Below are positions 36,770 through 47,464 of a DNA stretch of 52,429 nucleotides, one piece after another. The notes under the pieces are model-generated. The model was not told the DNA's origin. It searched no databases and worked only from the letters and a program-made list of their open reading frames with translations. The DNA comes from Candidatus Tetragenococcus pullicola (GTDB lineage: Bacteria; Bacillota; Bacilli; Lactobacillales; Enterococcaceae). A program made the translations under genes and the position numbers. Location of the stretch: positions 1 to 52,429 of the forward strand of contig DXDB01000041.1 of NCBI GenBank assembly GCA_019115705.1. The letters run 5' to 3'. Each line of letters starts with the position of its first letter. The first letter of the stretch is position 1.

Positions 36770-37584
36770 AACCAGTTAATCATCCCTTCTTCAGTTAAAT
36801 ACTCTTTAGGTACATCGATTTCTCGTGTAAGTAGAGCTTCTTTTAGTCGTTCAGGAAAAGGCAAATCAAGTCCCATTTCGACTAATTCAGGCCCCATAGA
36901 GAAAATCTTTTCCGGAGTCCCTTCTTCAATCAGTTGACCTTGACGCATAACAAAAACTCGATTGGCATTGGCTGCTTCATCGATATCATGAGTGATAGAT
37001 AAAACGGTCAACTCGTTTTCTTGTTTAATTTTTTTGATCGTCGAAATTACTTCTTGGCGACCTTCTGGATCTAACATACTGGTTGCTTCATCTAAAATAA
37101 TGATATCAGGTCGCAAGGCAACAATTCCAGCAATGGCTACCCTTTGTTTTTGGCCACCTGATAAACGTGCAGGCTCTTTGCTTGAAAAATCAGTCATTCG
37201 GACTTGCTGTAAAGCATCCTTCACACGTTTTAGCATATATTCCCTGGGTATACCTTGGTTCTCCATACCAAAAGCAACATCATCTTCAACAGTCGCTCCA
37301 ACAAACTGGTTATCTGGATTTTGAAAAACCATACCGACCATTTTACGAATGGCCCAGATATTTTCTTCATTTAACACATGGTTACCAACAGTAACTTTGC
37401 CTGTTTCAGGCAAAAGTAACCCATTGATTGTCTTTGCTAGGGTCGATTTACCAGAACCATTATGTCCAATGATCGCAACCCATTCTCCTTTGTTGATATG
37501 TAAAGAAATATCTTGCAAAGCTGGTTTGTCATCTTCAGCTTGATAACGAAAAGTTATATTCTCTAAATTAATAATTGGTTCCAT
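36745..37584 (-). CDS. ecfA1: ECF transporter ATP-binding protein EcfA1
   Basis: A 279-residue ABC ATPase, first gene of the ecf unit. Motifs: Walker [10 protein letters not shown], signature [16 protein letters not shown], Walker [14 protein letters not shown] and [11 protein letters not shown]. Together with EcfA2 it forms the ATPase pair under EcfT. The AAGGAGAAA site precedes the ATG. It lies 340 bases beyond the rplQ-side structured region; no strong promoter was recognised just upstream, so read-through from the ribosomal operon is possible. Confidence 0.95.
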   Translation of the reverse strand: MEPIINLENITFRYQAEDDKPALQDISLHINKGEWVAIIGHNGSGKSTLAKTINGLLLPETGKVTVGNHVLNEENIWAIRKMVGMVFQNPDNQFVGATVEDDVAFGMENQGIPREYMLKRVKDALQQVRMTDFSSKEPARLSGGQKQRVAIAGIVALRPDIIILDEATSMLDPEGRQEVISTIKKIKQENELTVLSITHDIDEAANANRVFVMRQGQLIEEGTPEKIFSMGPELVEMGLDLPFPERLKEALLTREIDVPKEYLTEEGMINWLWTSVLKK

Positions 37585-37740
37585 AATTTCTCCTTTATTG
37601 CTAAATCATTCATTGTCAATGACTCTTCTAAATTGGAAATTTCTTAATTCATTTCAAGCAATCTTACAAAAAAAATGATACTTGGCTATCATTCCTATTA
37701 AGAGTAGCAAAAAAATCTCTTTTTTTCAATTTAATCTCAC

Positions 37741-37781
37741 TAAGAAAAAGCTTTCAGTATTTTTTCTTAGAAGAAATACTG
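37741..37781 (-). other. Competing hairpins upstream of ecfA1
   Basis: Two stems cannot form together fully: 37755-37762 with 37774-37781 (CAGTATTT/AAATACTG, 8 bp) and 37741-37749 with 37761-37769 (TAAGAAAAA/TTTTTCTTA, 9 bp). The loop of one holds an arm of the other. No matching riboswitch was recognised. Confidence 0.45.
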
Positions 37782-37850
37782 ATTCAACAAACAACAGGTT
37801 AATTTTTTCTCATTTGCCATCATCTGGTGTCTTGACAGGTGATCGAAAAT

Positions 37851-37944
37851 AAAAAAAAGCACTTTATGATGAGTGGCTACTCCTTGAATAAATCAAGAAG
37901 TAGCACTGAGCTAGACTCGGAAATAAAGCTTTCCAACATCATAA
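37851..37944 (-). terminator. Candidate compound terminator of the ribosomal operon
   Basis: On the minus strand, an outer 8-bp stem (37864-37871 with 37937-37944, CATCATAA/TTATGATG) encloses an inner hairpin of about 14 pairs with one bulge (37872-37887 with 37893-37907), followed 5 bases on by eight T (37851-37858). It lies 80-170 bases past the rplQ stop. The 439-base gap also holds a 6-bp hairpin at 37985-38000; the rest is AT-rich with nothing recognised. Confidence 0.6.
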
Positions 37945-38023
37945 CACTCTAAAAATTCATCGACAAAGTGATGCTTCAAGCAACTAGAGAAAACTCTCTA
38001 AAAAGCCATTATTAAGTGTAATT

Positions 38024-38404
38024 TTAAACCAATTCAATGATAACCATTGGAGCAGCATCGCCACGTCTTGGTTCAGTTTTCAAGATACGTGTGTAGCCAC
38101 CTTGGCGGTCTTCATAACGAGGCGCAATATCATTGAATAGCTTTTGTAAAGCTGATTCGATGACGATATCTTCGTCTTCTTCACGCACGTCTGCAACTTC
38201 ATTACGAACAAATGTCGCTGCTTGACGACGGGCATGCAAATCACCACGTTTACCTAGTGTAATCATTTTTTCAACAGTTGAACGAATTTCTTTTGCACGA
38301 GCTTCTGTCGTTTCAATACGTTCGTTTATGATTAAATCAGTCGTTAAGTCACGCAACATTGCTTTACGTTGGCTTGATGTGCGTCCTAATTTACGATAAC
38401 TCAT
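38024..38404 (-). CDS. rplQ: 50S ribosomal protein L17
   Basis: A 126-residue large-subunit protein near the exit tunnel. The start [25 protein letters not shown] is diagnostic, and the C-terminal [23 protein letters not shown] matches the family. Bacterial L17 proteins in Bacilli have about this length. It is the last gene of the alpha segment, 22 bases after rpoA, and is followed by a structured untranslated region rather than a simple terminator. Confidence 0.97.
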   Translation of the reverse strand: MSYRKLGRTSSQRKAMLRDLTTDLIINERIETTEARAKEIRSTVEKMITLGKRGDLHARRQAATFVRNEVADVREEDEDIVIESALQKLFNDIAPRYEDRQGGYTRILKTEPRRGDAAPMVIIELV

Positions 38405-38426
38405 GGATTTCCCTCCTTCGTAAAAA

Positions 38427-39365
38427 TTAATCGTCTTTACGTAAACTCAAACCTAGATCATTTAATTTATTCTTCACTTCTTCAAGAGATTTCCGACCTA
38501 AATTACGTACTTTGATCATTTCTGGTTCGGTTTTATCTGTTAATTCTTGTACAGTATTGATGCCTGCACGCTTCAGACAGTTATAAGAACGCACGGAAAG
38601 ATCCAATTCTTCAATGGTCATTTCCAACATTTTTTCTTTTTGTGTTTCTTCTTTTTCAATCATGATTTCAGCATTTTTGGCTTCATCCGTTAGATTCACA
38701 AAAATATCCAAATGTTCTGTCAAGATCTTAGCAGCTAGACTTAAAGCATCTAGAGGTTCGATCGAGCCATCTGTCCAAATATCCATCGTTAGTTTGTCAA
38801 AATCATCGCGACGACCGACACGTGTATTTTCTACTTGGTAGTTTACACGGCGTACCGGTGTGTAGATGGAATCAACAGGAAGTACACCTATTGGCATATC
38901 TTCTTTCTTGTTTTCATCTGCTTGGACATACCCACGTCCAGGTTTTACAGTTAATCGCCCATGGAATTTTGCACCATCAGCTACTGTACAGATGTACATA
39001 TCTTTATTCAGAATCTCTACATCACTATCAACGATAATATCGCCAGCAGTTACTGTAGCAGGTCCAGTAATATCGATTTCAAGGGTTTTTTCTTCTTCAC
39101 CATACATTTTTAATGCAAGGCCTTTAATGTTCAAAACGATTTGCGCCACATCTTCACGAACACCTTTGATCGTTGAAAATTCATGCAATACGCCATCGAT
39201 TTGAATATTGGTAATCGCAGCCCCTGGTAGAGAAGAAAGCAAAATACGACGTAGGGAATTTCCTAAAGTAGTTCCATAGCCTCGTTCAAGAGGTTCTACG
39301 ATGAACTTTCCATAATCTTTCTCTTCATCAATCTTTGCAATTTTTGGTTTTTCAAATTCAATCAT
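38427..39365 (-). CDS. rpoA: RNA polymerase subunit alpha
   Basis: A 312-residue subunit that starts polymerase assembly and contacts activators and UP elements. The N-terminal domain (about 1-228) has the family core [21 protein letters not shown]; a linker rich in Glu and Lys follows, then the C-terminal domain (about 245-312) with [19 protein letters not shown] and [13 protein letters not shown]. The position between rpsK and rplQ is standard. The AAGGGG site upstream is good. Confidence 0.98.
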   Translation of the reverse strand: MIEFEKPKIAKIDEEKDYGKFIVEPLERGYGTTLGNSLRRILLSSLPGAAITNIQIDGVLHEFSTIKGVREDVAQIVLNIKGLALKMYGEEEKTLEIDITGPATVTAGDIIVDSDVEILNKDMYICTVADGAKFHGRLTVKPGRGYVQADENKKEDMPIGVLPVDSIYTPVRRVNYQVENTRVGRRDDFDKLTMDIWTDGSIEPLDALSLAAKILTEHLDIFVNLTDEAKNAEIMIEKEETQKEKMLEMTIEELDLSVRSYNCLKRAGINTVQELTDKTEPEMIKVRNLGRKSLEEVKNKLNDLGLSLRKDD

Positions 39366-39445
39366 TCTTATCTCTTACCCCTTTCAAAACGAAAAGTGTC
39401 TTGTTCAATGACCTTATTGTTGAAACTCAAAATGATCAGCACTCA

Positions 39446-39835
39446 TTAAACACGACGGCGTTTTGGAGGGCGACATCCATTATGAGGAACGGGTGTTACA
39501 TCACGAATCGCTGAAACTTCTAAGCCTGCTGCTTGTAGTGAACGAATGGCTGCTTCACGTCCAGAACCAGGTCCTTTGACAGTTACTTCTACATTTTTCA
39601 ATCCGTGTTCCATTGCTGCCTTTGCTGCTGTTTCTGCTGCCATTTGAGCGGCAAAAGGTGTTGATTTTCTACTTCCTCTAAATCCTAATGCACCTGCTGA
39701 CGACCAAGATAAGGCATTTCCATGAACATCAGTGATCATTACGATTGTATTATTAAATGTGGAATGGATATGAGCAATCCCAGATTCAATATTTTTTCTT
39801 ACACGGCGTTTACGAGCCACTTTTTTTGCTGCCAT
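39446..39835 (-). CDS. rpsK: 30S ribosomal protein S11
   Basis: A 129-residue protein of the small-subunit platform, at the mRNA exit. Diagnostic parts are [18 protein letters not shown], the glycine-rich [13 protein letters not shown] and the C-terminal [17 protein letters not shown]. It follows rpsM after 27 bases and precedes rpoA after an 80-base gap, in the usual order. Confidence 0.98.
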   Translation of the reverse strand: MAAKKVARKRRVRKNIESGIAHIHSTFNNTIVMITDVHGNALSWSSAGALGFRGSRKSTPFAAQMAAETAAKAAMEHGLKNVEVTVKGPGSGREAAIRSLQAAGLEVSAIRDVTPVPHNGCRPPKRRRV

Positions 39836-39862
39836 GAAGTTTTAACCTCCTTCACTTAATAA

Positions 39863-40228
39863 TTATTTTTTATTACCTGCAATCGATTTTGCGGGTCCTT
39901 TACGAGTACGCGCATTATTTTTCGTGTTTTGTCCACGAACAGGTAGACCACGACGATGACGGATCCCACGGTATGAACCGATTTCCATCAATCGTTTGAC
40001 GTTTAGATTCACTTCTCTACGAAGATCACCTTCAACTTTTAAATTATCTACTTCCGCACGAATAGCATCTGTTTGTTCATTAGTTAAATCGCGTACACGA
40101 ATATCTTCTGAAACACCAGCATTTGCTAATACATGTTTTGCGCTTGTTTCTCCGATTCCATAAATATATGTCAGGGAAACGACAACGCGTTTGTCACGCG
40201 GGATATCTACTCCTGCAATACGAGCCAT
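39863..40228 (-). CDS. rpsM: 30S ribosomal protein S13
   Basis: A 121-residue protein of the 30S head that bridges to the 50S subunit and contacts the P-site tRNA. The start [19 protein letters not shown], the helix-two-turn-helix [12 protein letters not shown] and the basic tail [21 protein letters not shown] are typical. It follows rpmJ by 18 bases with a GGAGGTG site. Confidence 0.98.
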   Translation of the reverse strand: MARIAGVDIPRDKRVVVSLTYIYGIGETSAKHVLANAGVSEDIRVRDLTNEQTDAIRAEVDNLKVEGDLRREVNLNVKRLMEIGSYRGIRHRRGLPVRGQNTKNNARTRKGPAKSIAGNKK

Positions 40229-40246
40229 ATCTTGTTACACCTCCGA

Positions 40247-40363
40247 TTATCCTTGACGTTGTTTGTGTTTTGGATTTGCTGGGCAAATCACCATAACGCG
40301 TCCTTTACGACGAATTACTTTACAATGTTCACACATTGGTTTTACTGATGGTTTTACTTTCAT
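40247..40363 (-). CDS. rpmJ: 50S ribosomal protein L36
   Basis: A 38-residue protein found by translating the minus strand between infA and rpsM. It reads [17 protein letters not shown]..., ending [12 protein letters not shown], and has the zinc ligands CxxC, C and H, so it is the zinc-binding form. The extra residue relative to the usual 37 is common in Lactobacillales. An AGGAGGTA site precedes the ATG. It binds 23S rRNA near the factor-binding region. Confidence 0.97.
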   Translation of the reverse strand: MKVKPSVKPMCEHCKVIRRKGRVMVICPANPKHKQRQG

Positions 40364-40395
40364 GATACTACCTCCTGTATTTTTACGGAGTACAA

Positions 40396-40614
40396 TTATT
40401 TAAAGCGATAGGTAATACGACCACGACTAAGATCATAAGGTGATAGTTCAACGGTCACCTTGTCTCCAGGTAAGATTCGAATATAATGCATTCGGATTTT
40501 ACCAGAAACAGTCGCAAGAACTTGGTGTCCATTCTCCAATTCGACTTTAAACATTGCATTCGGCAAAGTTTCGACGACTGTACCTTCAATTTCGATCATA
40601 TCTTCTTTTGCCAC
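40396..40614 (-). CDS. infA: Translation initiation factor IF-1
   Basis: A 72-residue OB-fold factor that occupies the A site during initiation. It starts (M)[21 protein letters not shown] and ends SRGITYRFK. The start is a GTG at 40614, placed 7 bases after AAGGAGGT, which gives exactly the standard length; the longer open frame upstream is not supported. It lies between adk and rpmJ as usual, but its own promoter and a hairpin are seen upstream. Confidence 0.97.
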   Translation of the reverse strand: MAKEDMIEIEGTVVETLPNAMFKVELENGHQVLATVSGKIRMHYIRILPGDKVTVELSPYDLSRGRITYRFK

Positions 40615-40698
40615 GCACAGTACCTCCTTGTACTTGTTTCGCATTTGACACATGAAAATGGCGGAAACACCTTGTTCCCACCTTACTTCCTTACAACA

Positions 40699-40720
40699 AT
40701 CTTCTAATAAATTAGAAGAT
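40699..40720 (-). other. Hairpin at the 5' end of the infA transcript
   Basis: A perfect inverted repeat (40699-40708 with 40711-40720, ATCTTCTAAT/ATTAGAAGAT) begins within a few bases of the start predicted from the promoter just upstream. It has no T run. It could protect the 5' end or bind a regulator. Confidence 0.55.
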
Positions 40721-40730
40721 AGACTGACAT

Positions 40731-40759
40731 AGTATAGCACAGTATGTCATTTATCGCAA
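40731..40759 (-). promoter_or_regulatory. Internal promoter upstream of infA
   Basis: On the minus strand, TTGCGA (40754-40759) is 17 bases from TATACT (40731-40736). It lies in the 190-base gap after adk and would drive infA-rpmJ-rpsM-rpsK-rpoA-rplQ apart from the main S10 promoter. Confidence 0.65.
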
Positions 40760-40804
40760 GAAAAAGGGTGACTTTGCAAGTTGGTTTTTTTTGCGGGCAA
40801 TCGA

Positions 40805-41467
<663 letters not shown>

Positions 41468-41520
41468 TTAAAGCTACATGTATATTCTCATCCATTGCAT
41501 ATTTTTAAGTTTTTAGGATA

Positions 41521-41542
41521 GTGTTGAGGAAATCCTCAACAC
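41521..41542 (-). other. Strong hairpin between secY and adk
   Basis: A perfect inverted repeat GTGTTGAGGA/TCCTCAACAC (41521-41530 with 41533-41542) lies 11 bases past the secY stop. No T run follows on the minus strand, so it is more likely an mRNA-stability or processing element than a terminator. Confidence 0.6.
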
Positions 41543-41552
41543 CTCAAAAAAC

Positions 41553-42845
41553 TCAGTCAAAAAAACCGACATAATTTCGTTTCAATAATAATCCTTCGAG
41601 TTGTTTCGCTGTTTCAAGAGCAACACCAACAACAATCAATAAACTTGTTCCTCCAAGACCAATCGATTGAGGCAAATTCCAAACCATTTGTGCAATGATA
41701 GGAACCAATGCAACAAAACCTAAAAAGATTGATCCTACCGTACTTAAACGCATCAATAATTTAGATACATACTCTTCTGTTGATTTACCAGGTCGAACGC
41801 TCGGAATATAACTTCCTTGTTTTTGTAAGTTTTCAGCCATTTTTTCTGGATTGACTTGAACAAAAGCATAGAAGAAAGTGAATCCTACGATCAGCACAGT
41901 GTAAAGAATTGCGCCTGGTACCGTGTTGTAACTAAACAATGTTTCAACAACTTGATACCAACCATCTGACTGATGCGATCCAAACGCTTGTAAAATAGCA
42001 TTAGGCGTTGATAATAAAGAACTAGCAAAGATTACCGGAATAACTCCTGCAGCATTAACCTTTAAAGGTAGATAGCTACTTGTAGGTGCACCTGCGACTC
42101 GTTTTGTATATTGAATCGGAATCTTACGTTCTGCTTGTTGAAAATATGTTACGAAAATGACGATTGCAATAATCGCAAGTAATACAACAACCATAAAAAT
42201 AACTGACTTCCAGATATCTGCTTTGTCAATGTTGATGAAATAATCTTCAATCAATTGTTTGATTTCAACAGGAAGTCTAGAAATAATCCCAGCAAAAATG
42301 ATCATGGACACACCATTACCGATTCCTTTTTCTGTAATCAATTCACCAAGCCAGGTCACAAACATTGTTCCGGTTGTTAAAACAAGTCCAATAATAATAT
42401 AAGTAGTAGGACCAGCATTTGTCACAAATCCATATTGCGTCCAAACTTGAAAACCAGCTGTTAACATAACCGACTGTAAGAAACCTAAGACAATGGTAAT
42501 ATAGCGAGTGGCTTGATTTAGCTTACGTCTACCTACTTCTCCTTGTTTGGACCATTCAACAAACTTTGGAACAATGTCCATTTGCATTAATTGAACGATA
42601 ATAGAAGCAGTGATATAAGGTGAAACCCCCATGGAAAAAATGGAGAAGCGCTGCATAGCACTCCCACTGACTAAATCCAACATATTTAAAAAAGGCATAT
42701 CAGAAATAGCATTTAATCGACTCGCATTGACTCCAGGAACAGTAATATGTGTTCCAATTCGGAAAATGAATAAAATAAAAATGGTAAAGTAAATTCTTGA
42801 TCTAATATTTTTATCTTTAAAAGCTGCCTTTAAAAGTTTTATCAT
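41553..42845 (-). CDS. secY: Protein translocase subunit SecY
   Basis: A 430-residue channel protein with ten membrane helices, the core of the Sec translocon. The N-terminal KDKNIRSRIYFTIFILFIFRIGTHI-like start, the first helices, the plug region with MLDLVSGSAMQRFSIFSMGVSPYI and the cytoplasmic C-terminal loop with GSYIPSVRPGKSTEEYV (about 345-361) are clear. It shares one base with the rplO stop codon, so translation is coupled. Confidence 0.98.
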   Translation of the reverse strand: MIKLLKAAFKDKNIRSRIYFTIFILFIFRIGTHITVPGVNASRLNAISDMPFLNMLDLVSGSAMQRFSIFSMGVSPYITASIIVQLMQMDIVPKFVEWSKQGEVGRRKLNQATRYITIVLGFLQSVMLTAGFQVWTQYGFVTNAGPTTYIIIGLVLTTGTMFVTWLGELITEKGIGNGVSMIIFAGIISRLPVEIKQLIEDYFINIDKADIWKSVIFMVVVLLAIIAIVIFVTYFQQAERKIPIQYTKRVAGAPTSSYLPLKVNAAGVIPVIFASSLLSTPNAILQAFGSHQSDGWYQVVETLFSYNTVPGAILYTVLIVGFTFFYAFVQVNPEKMAENLQKQGSYIPSVRPGKSTEEYVSKLLMRLSTVGSIFLGFVALVPIIAQMVWNLPQSIGLGGTSLLIVVGVALETAKQLEGLLLKRNYVGFFD

Positions 42846-43285
42846 TAGATCACCTCAACTGAACCGCCAGCATTTTTAATGGCTTCTTCGGCTGATTTTG
42901 AGAATTTTGCTGCCTTTACTGTTAATTTTTTGGAAATTTCTCCATTTCCTAAGACTTTGATTCCATCTTTTTCATCTTTTACTAAACCAGCTTCAACAAG
43001 AACGATAGGTGTTACTTCTGTTCCGTCTTCAAAGCGGTTCAAAGATTCAATGTTAACGACCGCAAAATCTTTACGATTGATGTTTGTAAAGCCACGTTTT
43101 GGTAGGCGACGGAATAATGGGGTTTGCCCACCTTCAAAGCCTAAACGTGTTCCACCACCCGAACGTGCTTTTTGTCCTTTTTGTCCACGTCCAGATGTTT
43201 TACCATTGCCAGATGATGAACCACGACCTACGCGGTTACGTACATGACGAGAACCTTCTACAGGTTTTAATTCATGAAGTTTCAT
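42845..43285 (-). CDS. rplO: 50S ribosomal protein L15
   Basis: A 146-residue large-subunit protein. It starts [22 protein letters not shown] and has the long glycine- and basic-rich extended region ([22 protein letters not shown]). The ATG at 43285 has AAGGAGGTG upstream and gives the usual length; an earlier in-frame start lacks this. It overlaps secY by one base. Confidence 0.97.
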   Translation of the reverse strand: MKLHELKPVEGSRHVRNRVGRGSSSGNGKTSGRGQKGQKARSGGGTRLGFEGGQTPLFRRLPKRGFTNINRKDFAVVNIESLNRFEDGTEVTPIVLVEAGLVKDEKDGIKVLGNGEISKKLTVKAAKFSKSAEEAIKNAGGSVEVI

Positions 43286-43319
43286 GTTTGGCACCTCCTT
43301 AATCAAAGTTTCTTAAAAA

Positions 43320-43499
43320 TTATATTTCTTCTACGTCCACTAAGTGAGAAATAGTCTTTACCATGCCTTGAATTGCTTCATTAGCAGGCTTAACGACTGT
43401 GCTATTCACTTTACCTAAGCCTAACGCTTTTACTGTGTCACGTTGGTTTTGAGGACGTCCAATAATACTGCGTTTTAAAGTTATTTTTAATTCAGCCAT
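43320..43499 (-). CDS. rpmD: 50S ribosomal protein L30
   Basis: A 59-residue protein found by translating the minus strand between rpsE and rplO. It reads [20 protein letters not shown]..., has [13 protein letters not shown], and ends in [10 protein letters not shown], all typical of bacterial L30. A GGAGGAC site precedes the ATG, which lies 14 bases after rpsE. Confidence 0.97.
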   Translation of the reverse strand: MAELKITLKRSIIGRPQNQRDTVKALGLGKVNSTVVKPANEAIQGMVKTISHLVDVEEI

Positions 43500-43513
43500 T
43501 ATAGTTGTCCTCC

Positions 43514-44014
43514 TTATCCGGTAATTTCCTCAACAGATCTTCCACGTAGAGCTGCAAAGTCTTCTGCCCGTCTTAATTGTTTTAATCCATCAATTGTTGC
43601 ACTAACAACATTGATTGGTGTGTTAGAGCCTAATGATTTTGATGTTACATCTGCAATACCAGCTAATTCTAGAACGGCACGGACAGAACCACCAGCTGCA
43701 ACTCCAGCACCGGCAATAGCAGGTTTCAACATTACGCGTCCACCGCCAAAGATTCCAATAACTTCATGAGGAAGCGTTGTGCCAACCATTGGTACTTCGA
43801 TCAAATTCTTTTTGGCATCTTCAACTCCTTTACGGATTGCTTCTGGTACTTCTTGAGCTTTTCCGGTACCAAAACCAACATGTCCGTTCTTGTCGCCTAC
43901 TACTACTAAGGCAGCAAAACGTAAACGGCGTCCGCCTTTAACAACCTTCGTTACACGATTGATTGCTACAACTCGGTCTTCTAATTCCAAGTGTTTCGGA
44001 TCAATATAAACCAT
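43514..44014 (-). CDS. rpsE: 30S ribosomal protein S5
   Basis: A 166-residue small-subunit protein important for decoding accuracy. The N-terminal double-stranded-RNA-binding-like domain has [26 protein letters not shown], where spectinomycin-resistance changes occur in other bacteria; the loop here looks like the ordinary sensitive form (VVKGGRR). The C-terminal domain has [11 protein letters not shown]. Start has AGGAGGAAT upstream. Confidence 0.98.
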   Translation of the reverse strand: MVYIDPKHLELEDRVVAINRVTKVVKGGRRLRFAALVVVGDKNGHVGFGTGKAQEVPEAIRKGVEDAKKNLIEVPMVGTTLPHEVIGIFGGGRVMLKPAIAGAGVAAGGSVRAVLELAGIADVTSKSLGSNTPINVVSATIDGLKQLRRAEDFAALRGRSVEEITG

Positions 44015-44034
44015 GAATGGTATTCCTCCTTTTC

Positions 44035-44391
44035 TTAAAATTCTAGTCCGTTTTCACGTGCTGCTTGTGCTAATTCTTCTACACGTCCGTGATAGAGATA
44101 GCCGCCACGGTCAAAGACTACTTTTTTAATTTGTTTTTCTGCAGCACGTTCTGCAATTAATTTTCCGACAGTTTGTGCTTGTTCAGATTTTGTTCCACCT
44201 GAAATTTCTTTATCCAAGGTAGAGGCACTTGCTAGCGTCACACCCGCTACGTCATCAATCACTTGAGCGTAGATGTGTTTATTTGAACGAAAAATATTCA
44301 AGCGTGGGCACTCAGCAGTACCAGAGATTTTATTACGGACACGTTGATGTCTTTTTTGACGTGTTTTATTTTTATCTGGTTTTGTTATCAC
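44035..44391 (-). CDS. rplR: 50S ribosomal protein L18
   Basis: A 118-residue protein that binds 5S rRNA. It starts (M)[20 protein letters not shown], has [17 protein letters not shown], and ends [30 protein letters not shown]. The GTG at 44391 is chosen since GAGGTG lies 6 bases before it and the length matches relatives; a GTG nine bases earlier overlaps that site. Confidence 0.96.
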   Translation of the reverse strand: MITKPDKNKTRQKRHQRVRNKISGTAECPRLNIFRSNKHIYAQVIDDVAGVTLASASTLDKEISGGTKSEQAQTVGKLIAERAAEKQIKKVVFDRGGYLYHGRVEELAQAARENGLEF

Positions 44392-44443
44392 AATTGTCAC
44401 CTCTTTATATTTGCTGGCCTAAGCCGCGATTGGTAAATAACAA

Positions 44444-44980
44444 TTATTTACCTGTTTTACCTTCTTTACGGCGTACATATTCACCGACGTAGCGAATTCC
44501 TTTACCTTTATAAGGTTCTGGAGGACGTACACCACGAATATTTGCAGCCAATTCACCAACAACTTCTTTATTAGAACCTTTTACGATCACTGAGTTGTTA
44601 GCTGGAACTTCAATAGTAATACCTTCTGGAGCATTAAATTCGACAGGATGGGAATAACCAACATTCAAAACAAGTTTTGATCCTTGTAATTGAGCTCGGT
44701 ATCCAACCCCGACAAGTTCCAATGCTTTTTGGAATCCTTCACTTACGCCAACAACCATATTATTAAAGTTTGCACGCGTCGTGCCGTGGATTGTTTTCAT
44801 TTCTTTTGAATCATTTTGACGAGCAAATGACACTTCATTTCCTTCAACATTAATGGTAATATCTGAAGAAAAAGTCCGTGTTAATTCTCCTTTTGGTCCT
44901 TTTATTGTCACGTCGTTTCCGTTTTGTTTAACTTCAACACCAGCAGGTAAAACGACGACTTTATTACCGATACGACTCAC
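44444..44980 (-). CDS. rplF: 50S ribosomal protein L6
   Basis: A 178-residue protein near the factor-binding site. It starts [15 protein letters not shown] and carries the duplicated fold; the conserved [23 protein letters not shown] and the C-terminal [24 protein letters not shown] are diagnostic. It follows rpsH by about 31 bases, with AAGGAGGTG upstream. Confidence 0.98.
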   Translation of the reverse strand: MSRIGNKVVVLPAGVEVKQNGNDVTIKGPKGELTRTFSSDITINVEGNEVSFARQNDSKEMKTIHGTTRANFNNMVVGVSEGFQKALELVGVGYRAQLQGSKLVLNVGYSHPVEFNAPEGITIEVPANNSVIVKGSNKEVVGELAANIRGVRPPEPYKGKGIRYVGEYVRRKEGKTGK

Positions 44981-45011
44981 TTAGAGACACCTCCTTGCGG
45001 AATATTTTCAA

Positions 45012-45410
45012 TTACCATACATAGGCGATTACTTCGCCGCCAACATTTTTTGCTCTAGCTTCTTTATCAGTGATCACACCATCAGAAGTAGAAATGATCG
45101 CAATTCCTAAACCGTTCAATACTTTAGGCACTTCATTTGCTTTCACATAAGCACGAAGCCCTGGTTTAGAAATACGTTTCAAGTTAGTGATAACACGTTC
45201 TCCATTTTTTCCGTATTTAAGAAATACGCGGATCACGCCTTGTTTGTCATCTTCGATATATTCAACATCACGAATGAAACCTTCATTTTTCAAGATTTCA
45301 GCGATGTCATGTTTAATTTTTGAAGCAGGTACTTCTAAAACATCGTGCTTTGCCATATTAGCATTGCGGATGCGAGTTAGAAAATCTGCAATTGGATCTG
45401 TCATGACCAT
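45012..45410 (-). CDS. rpsH: 30S ribosomal protein S8
   Basis: A 132-residue protein that binds the central domain of 16S rRNA and, in other bacteria, represses the spc segment. It begins [18 protein letters not shown] and ends with [26 protein letters not shown], both diagnostic. It follows rpsN after 33 bases and has AAGGAGGT upstream. Confidence 0.98.
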   Translation of the reverse strand: MVMTDPIADFLTRIRNANMAKHDVLEVPASKIKHDIAEILKNEGFIRDVEYIEDDKQGVIRVFLKYGKNGERVITNLKRISKPGLRAYVKANEVPKVLNGLGIAIISTSDGVITDKEARAKNVGGEVIAYVW

Positions 45411-45443
45411 TAGATGATTTACCTCCTTTATGCGAGTTTGATT

Positions 45444-45629
45444 TTACCAGCTAGCTTTCTTCACGCCGGGAATTTGTCCTTTGTAGGCAAGTTCGCGTAA
45501 GCAAATACGGCAAAGTTTAAATTTACGATATACAGAATGGGGACGTCCACAACGTTCACAACGAGTGTATTCTTGAGTTGAATATTTTGCAGGACGTTTA
45601 TTTTTAGCAATTTGAGATTTTTTAGCCAC
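45444..45629 (-). CDS. rpsN: 30S ribosomal protein S14, zinc-binding type Z
   Basis: A 61-residue short S14 with two CxxC pairs ([20 protein letters not shown]), so it is the zinc-containing form. It starts [21 protein letters not shown] and ends [11 protein letters not shown]. The longer zinc-free paralog that replaces it under zinc starvation in many Bacilli is not in the window. It lies between rplE and rpsH as usual. Confidence 0.98.
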   Translation of the reverse strand: MAKKSQIAKNKRPAKYSTQEYTRCERCGRPHSVYRKFKLCRICLRELAYKGQIPGVKKASW

Positions 45630-45645
45630 GTTATTCGCCTCCTTT

Positions 45646-46185
45646 TTATTTTTGGAATGGCATACCTAATTGTGTCAACAATTCACGTGATTCTTCATCT
45701 GTGTTTGCTGTTGTAACAATCACGATATCCATACCGCGAACTTTATCTACTAAATCATAATCCACTTCAGGGAAAATTAATTGTTCTTTAATACCTAATG
45801 TGTAATTTCCACGTCCATCAAAAGCATTTTTGCTGATACCATGAAAGTCACGAACACGAGGTAAAGCAACTGAAACCAACTTATCTAAGAATTCATACAT
45901 TCTATCACCACGTAGCGTTACTTTCGCGCCGATAGGCATTCCTTCACGCAAACGGAAACCAGCAATTGATTTTTTTGCTTTTGTGATTAAAGGTTTTTGT
46001 CCAGAAATAAGAGTTAATTCTTCAACAGCTTTATCTAAGTTCTTAGAATTGGAAACTGCATCTCCCACACCCATATTAATCACGATTTTATCAACTTTAG
46101 GTGCTTGCATAACAGATGTGTATTCAAATTTGTCGACCATAGATGGAACGACTTCTGTATTATATTTTTCTTGCAGACGATTCAT
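45646..46185 (-). CDS. rplE: 50S ribosomal protein L5
   Basis: A 179-residue protein that binds 5S rRNA and contacts the P-site tRNA. It starts [34 protein letters not shown] and the C-terminal [20 protein letters not shown] are diagnostic. It follows rplX by 26 bases with an AGGAGGAGC site. Confidence 0.98.
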   Translation of the reverse strand: MNRLQEKYNTEVVPSMVDKFEYTSVMQAPKVDKIVINMGVGDAVSNSKNLDKAVEELTLISGQKPLITKAKKSIAGFRLREGMPIGAKVTLRGDRMYEFLDKLVSVALPRVRDFHGISKNAFDGRGNYTLGIKEQLIFPEVDYDLVDKVRGMDIVIVTTANTDEESRELLTQLGMPFQK

Positions 46186-46211
46186 GCCTGTGCTCCTCCT
46201 TTCCTCTACGA

Positions 46212-46523
46212 TTATTTATCGAGAACTTCTCCAGTTTTCTTAGAAACGCGGACTTTCTTTCCGTCCAGTTCCTTGTAGCCAACACGCGTAGCTTCACCGT
46301 TTGTTGGATCGATCACCATGACATTGGAAACATGGATTGGCGCTTCTTTTTCAACGATTCCACCTTGAGGAGCAGCTTGAGAAGGTTTTTGGTGTTTTTT
46401 AACGACGTTGACACCTTCAACCACAACTTTGTCTAATTTAGGGAGAGTTTGTAAAACAACACCCTCTACATTTTTGTCTTTCCCAGTGATAACTTTAACT
46501 TTATCGCCTTTTTTAACAAACAT
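46212..46523 (-). CDS. rplX: 50S ribosomal protein L24
   Basis: A 103-residue assembly initiator of the large subunit. The KOW motif lies at the start ([23 protein letters not shown]), followed by [16 protein letters not shown]. It ends in a lysine-rich tail. It follows rplN by 35 bases with AGGAGGTG upstream. Confidence 0.97.
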   Translation of the reverse strand: MFVKKGDKVKVITGKDKNVEGVVLQTLPKLDKVVVEGVNVVKKHQKPSQAAPQGGIVEKEAPIHVSNVMVIDPTNGEATRVGYKELDGKKVRVSKKTGEVLDK

Positions 46524-46558
46524 TACTGTTTCGCACCTCCTTTAGTATTGGATTGCAA

Positions 46559-46951
<393 letters not shown>

Positions 46952-46984
46952 TCAATTCAATCTATATAGGAAAACCTCGTGTGT

Positions 46985-47251
46985 TTAAATGATTACAGCT
47001 TTTTCAACGACTTCTAATAGTCGGAAACGTTTTGTAGCTGATAATGGACGAGTTTCCATAATTCTCACGATATCGCCAATATTTGCTTCATTGTTTTCAT
47101 CGTGTGCTTTGTATTTCTTAGAATAGTTGATACGTTTACCGTATACAGGATGGTTCTTTTTCGTTTCAACGACAACCGTGATTGTTTTATCCATTTTGTC
47201 GGATACTACGCGACCTTGATAAACTTTACGTTGATTTCTTTCTTCAGACAT
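46985..47251 (-). CDS. rpsQ: 30S ribosomal protein S17
   Basis: An 88-residue OB-fold protein that binds 16S rRNA early in assembly. It shows [22 protein letters not shown] and the C-terminal [23 protein letters not shown]. It lies 21 bases after rpmC, with GGAAGGAGG upstream. Confidence 0.98.
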   Translation of the reverse strand: MSEERNQRKVYQGRVVSDKMDKTITVVVETKKNHPVYGKRINYSKKYKAHDENNEANIGDIVRIMETRPLSATKRFRLLEVVEKAVII

Positions 47252-47272
47252 ACGTTAAATGGCCTCCTTCCA

Positions 47273-47464
47273 CTAATCGTTCGATTGCTCTTTTAAAACA
47301 GTCTTGATGCGTGCAATCGACTTACGTACTTCTTGGATACGTGCAGTGTTTTCTAACTGCCCCGTAGCTAGTTGAAATCTAAGGTTGAACAATTCTTCTT
47401 TCAATTGTTTTTCTTGATCCAACATTTCAGCAGTGGTTAATTCTCTAATTTCTTTAACCTTCAT
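47273..47464 (-). CDS. rpmC: 50S ribosomal protein L29
   Basis: A 63-residue, mostly helical protein at the exit tunnel, where SRP and trigger factor dock. It reads [15 protein letters not shown]..., with [19 protein letters not shown], typical of L29. The ATG at 47464 is chosen because it gives the family length; it overlaps the rplP 3' end by 11 bases, and the site GGTGGTG lies inside rplP. Confidence 0.97.
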   Translation of the reverse strand: MKVKEIRELTTAEMLDQEKQLKEELFNLRFQLATGQLENTARIQEVRKSIARIKTVLKEQSND

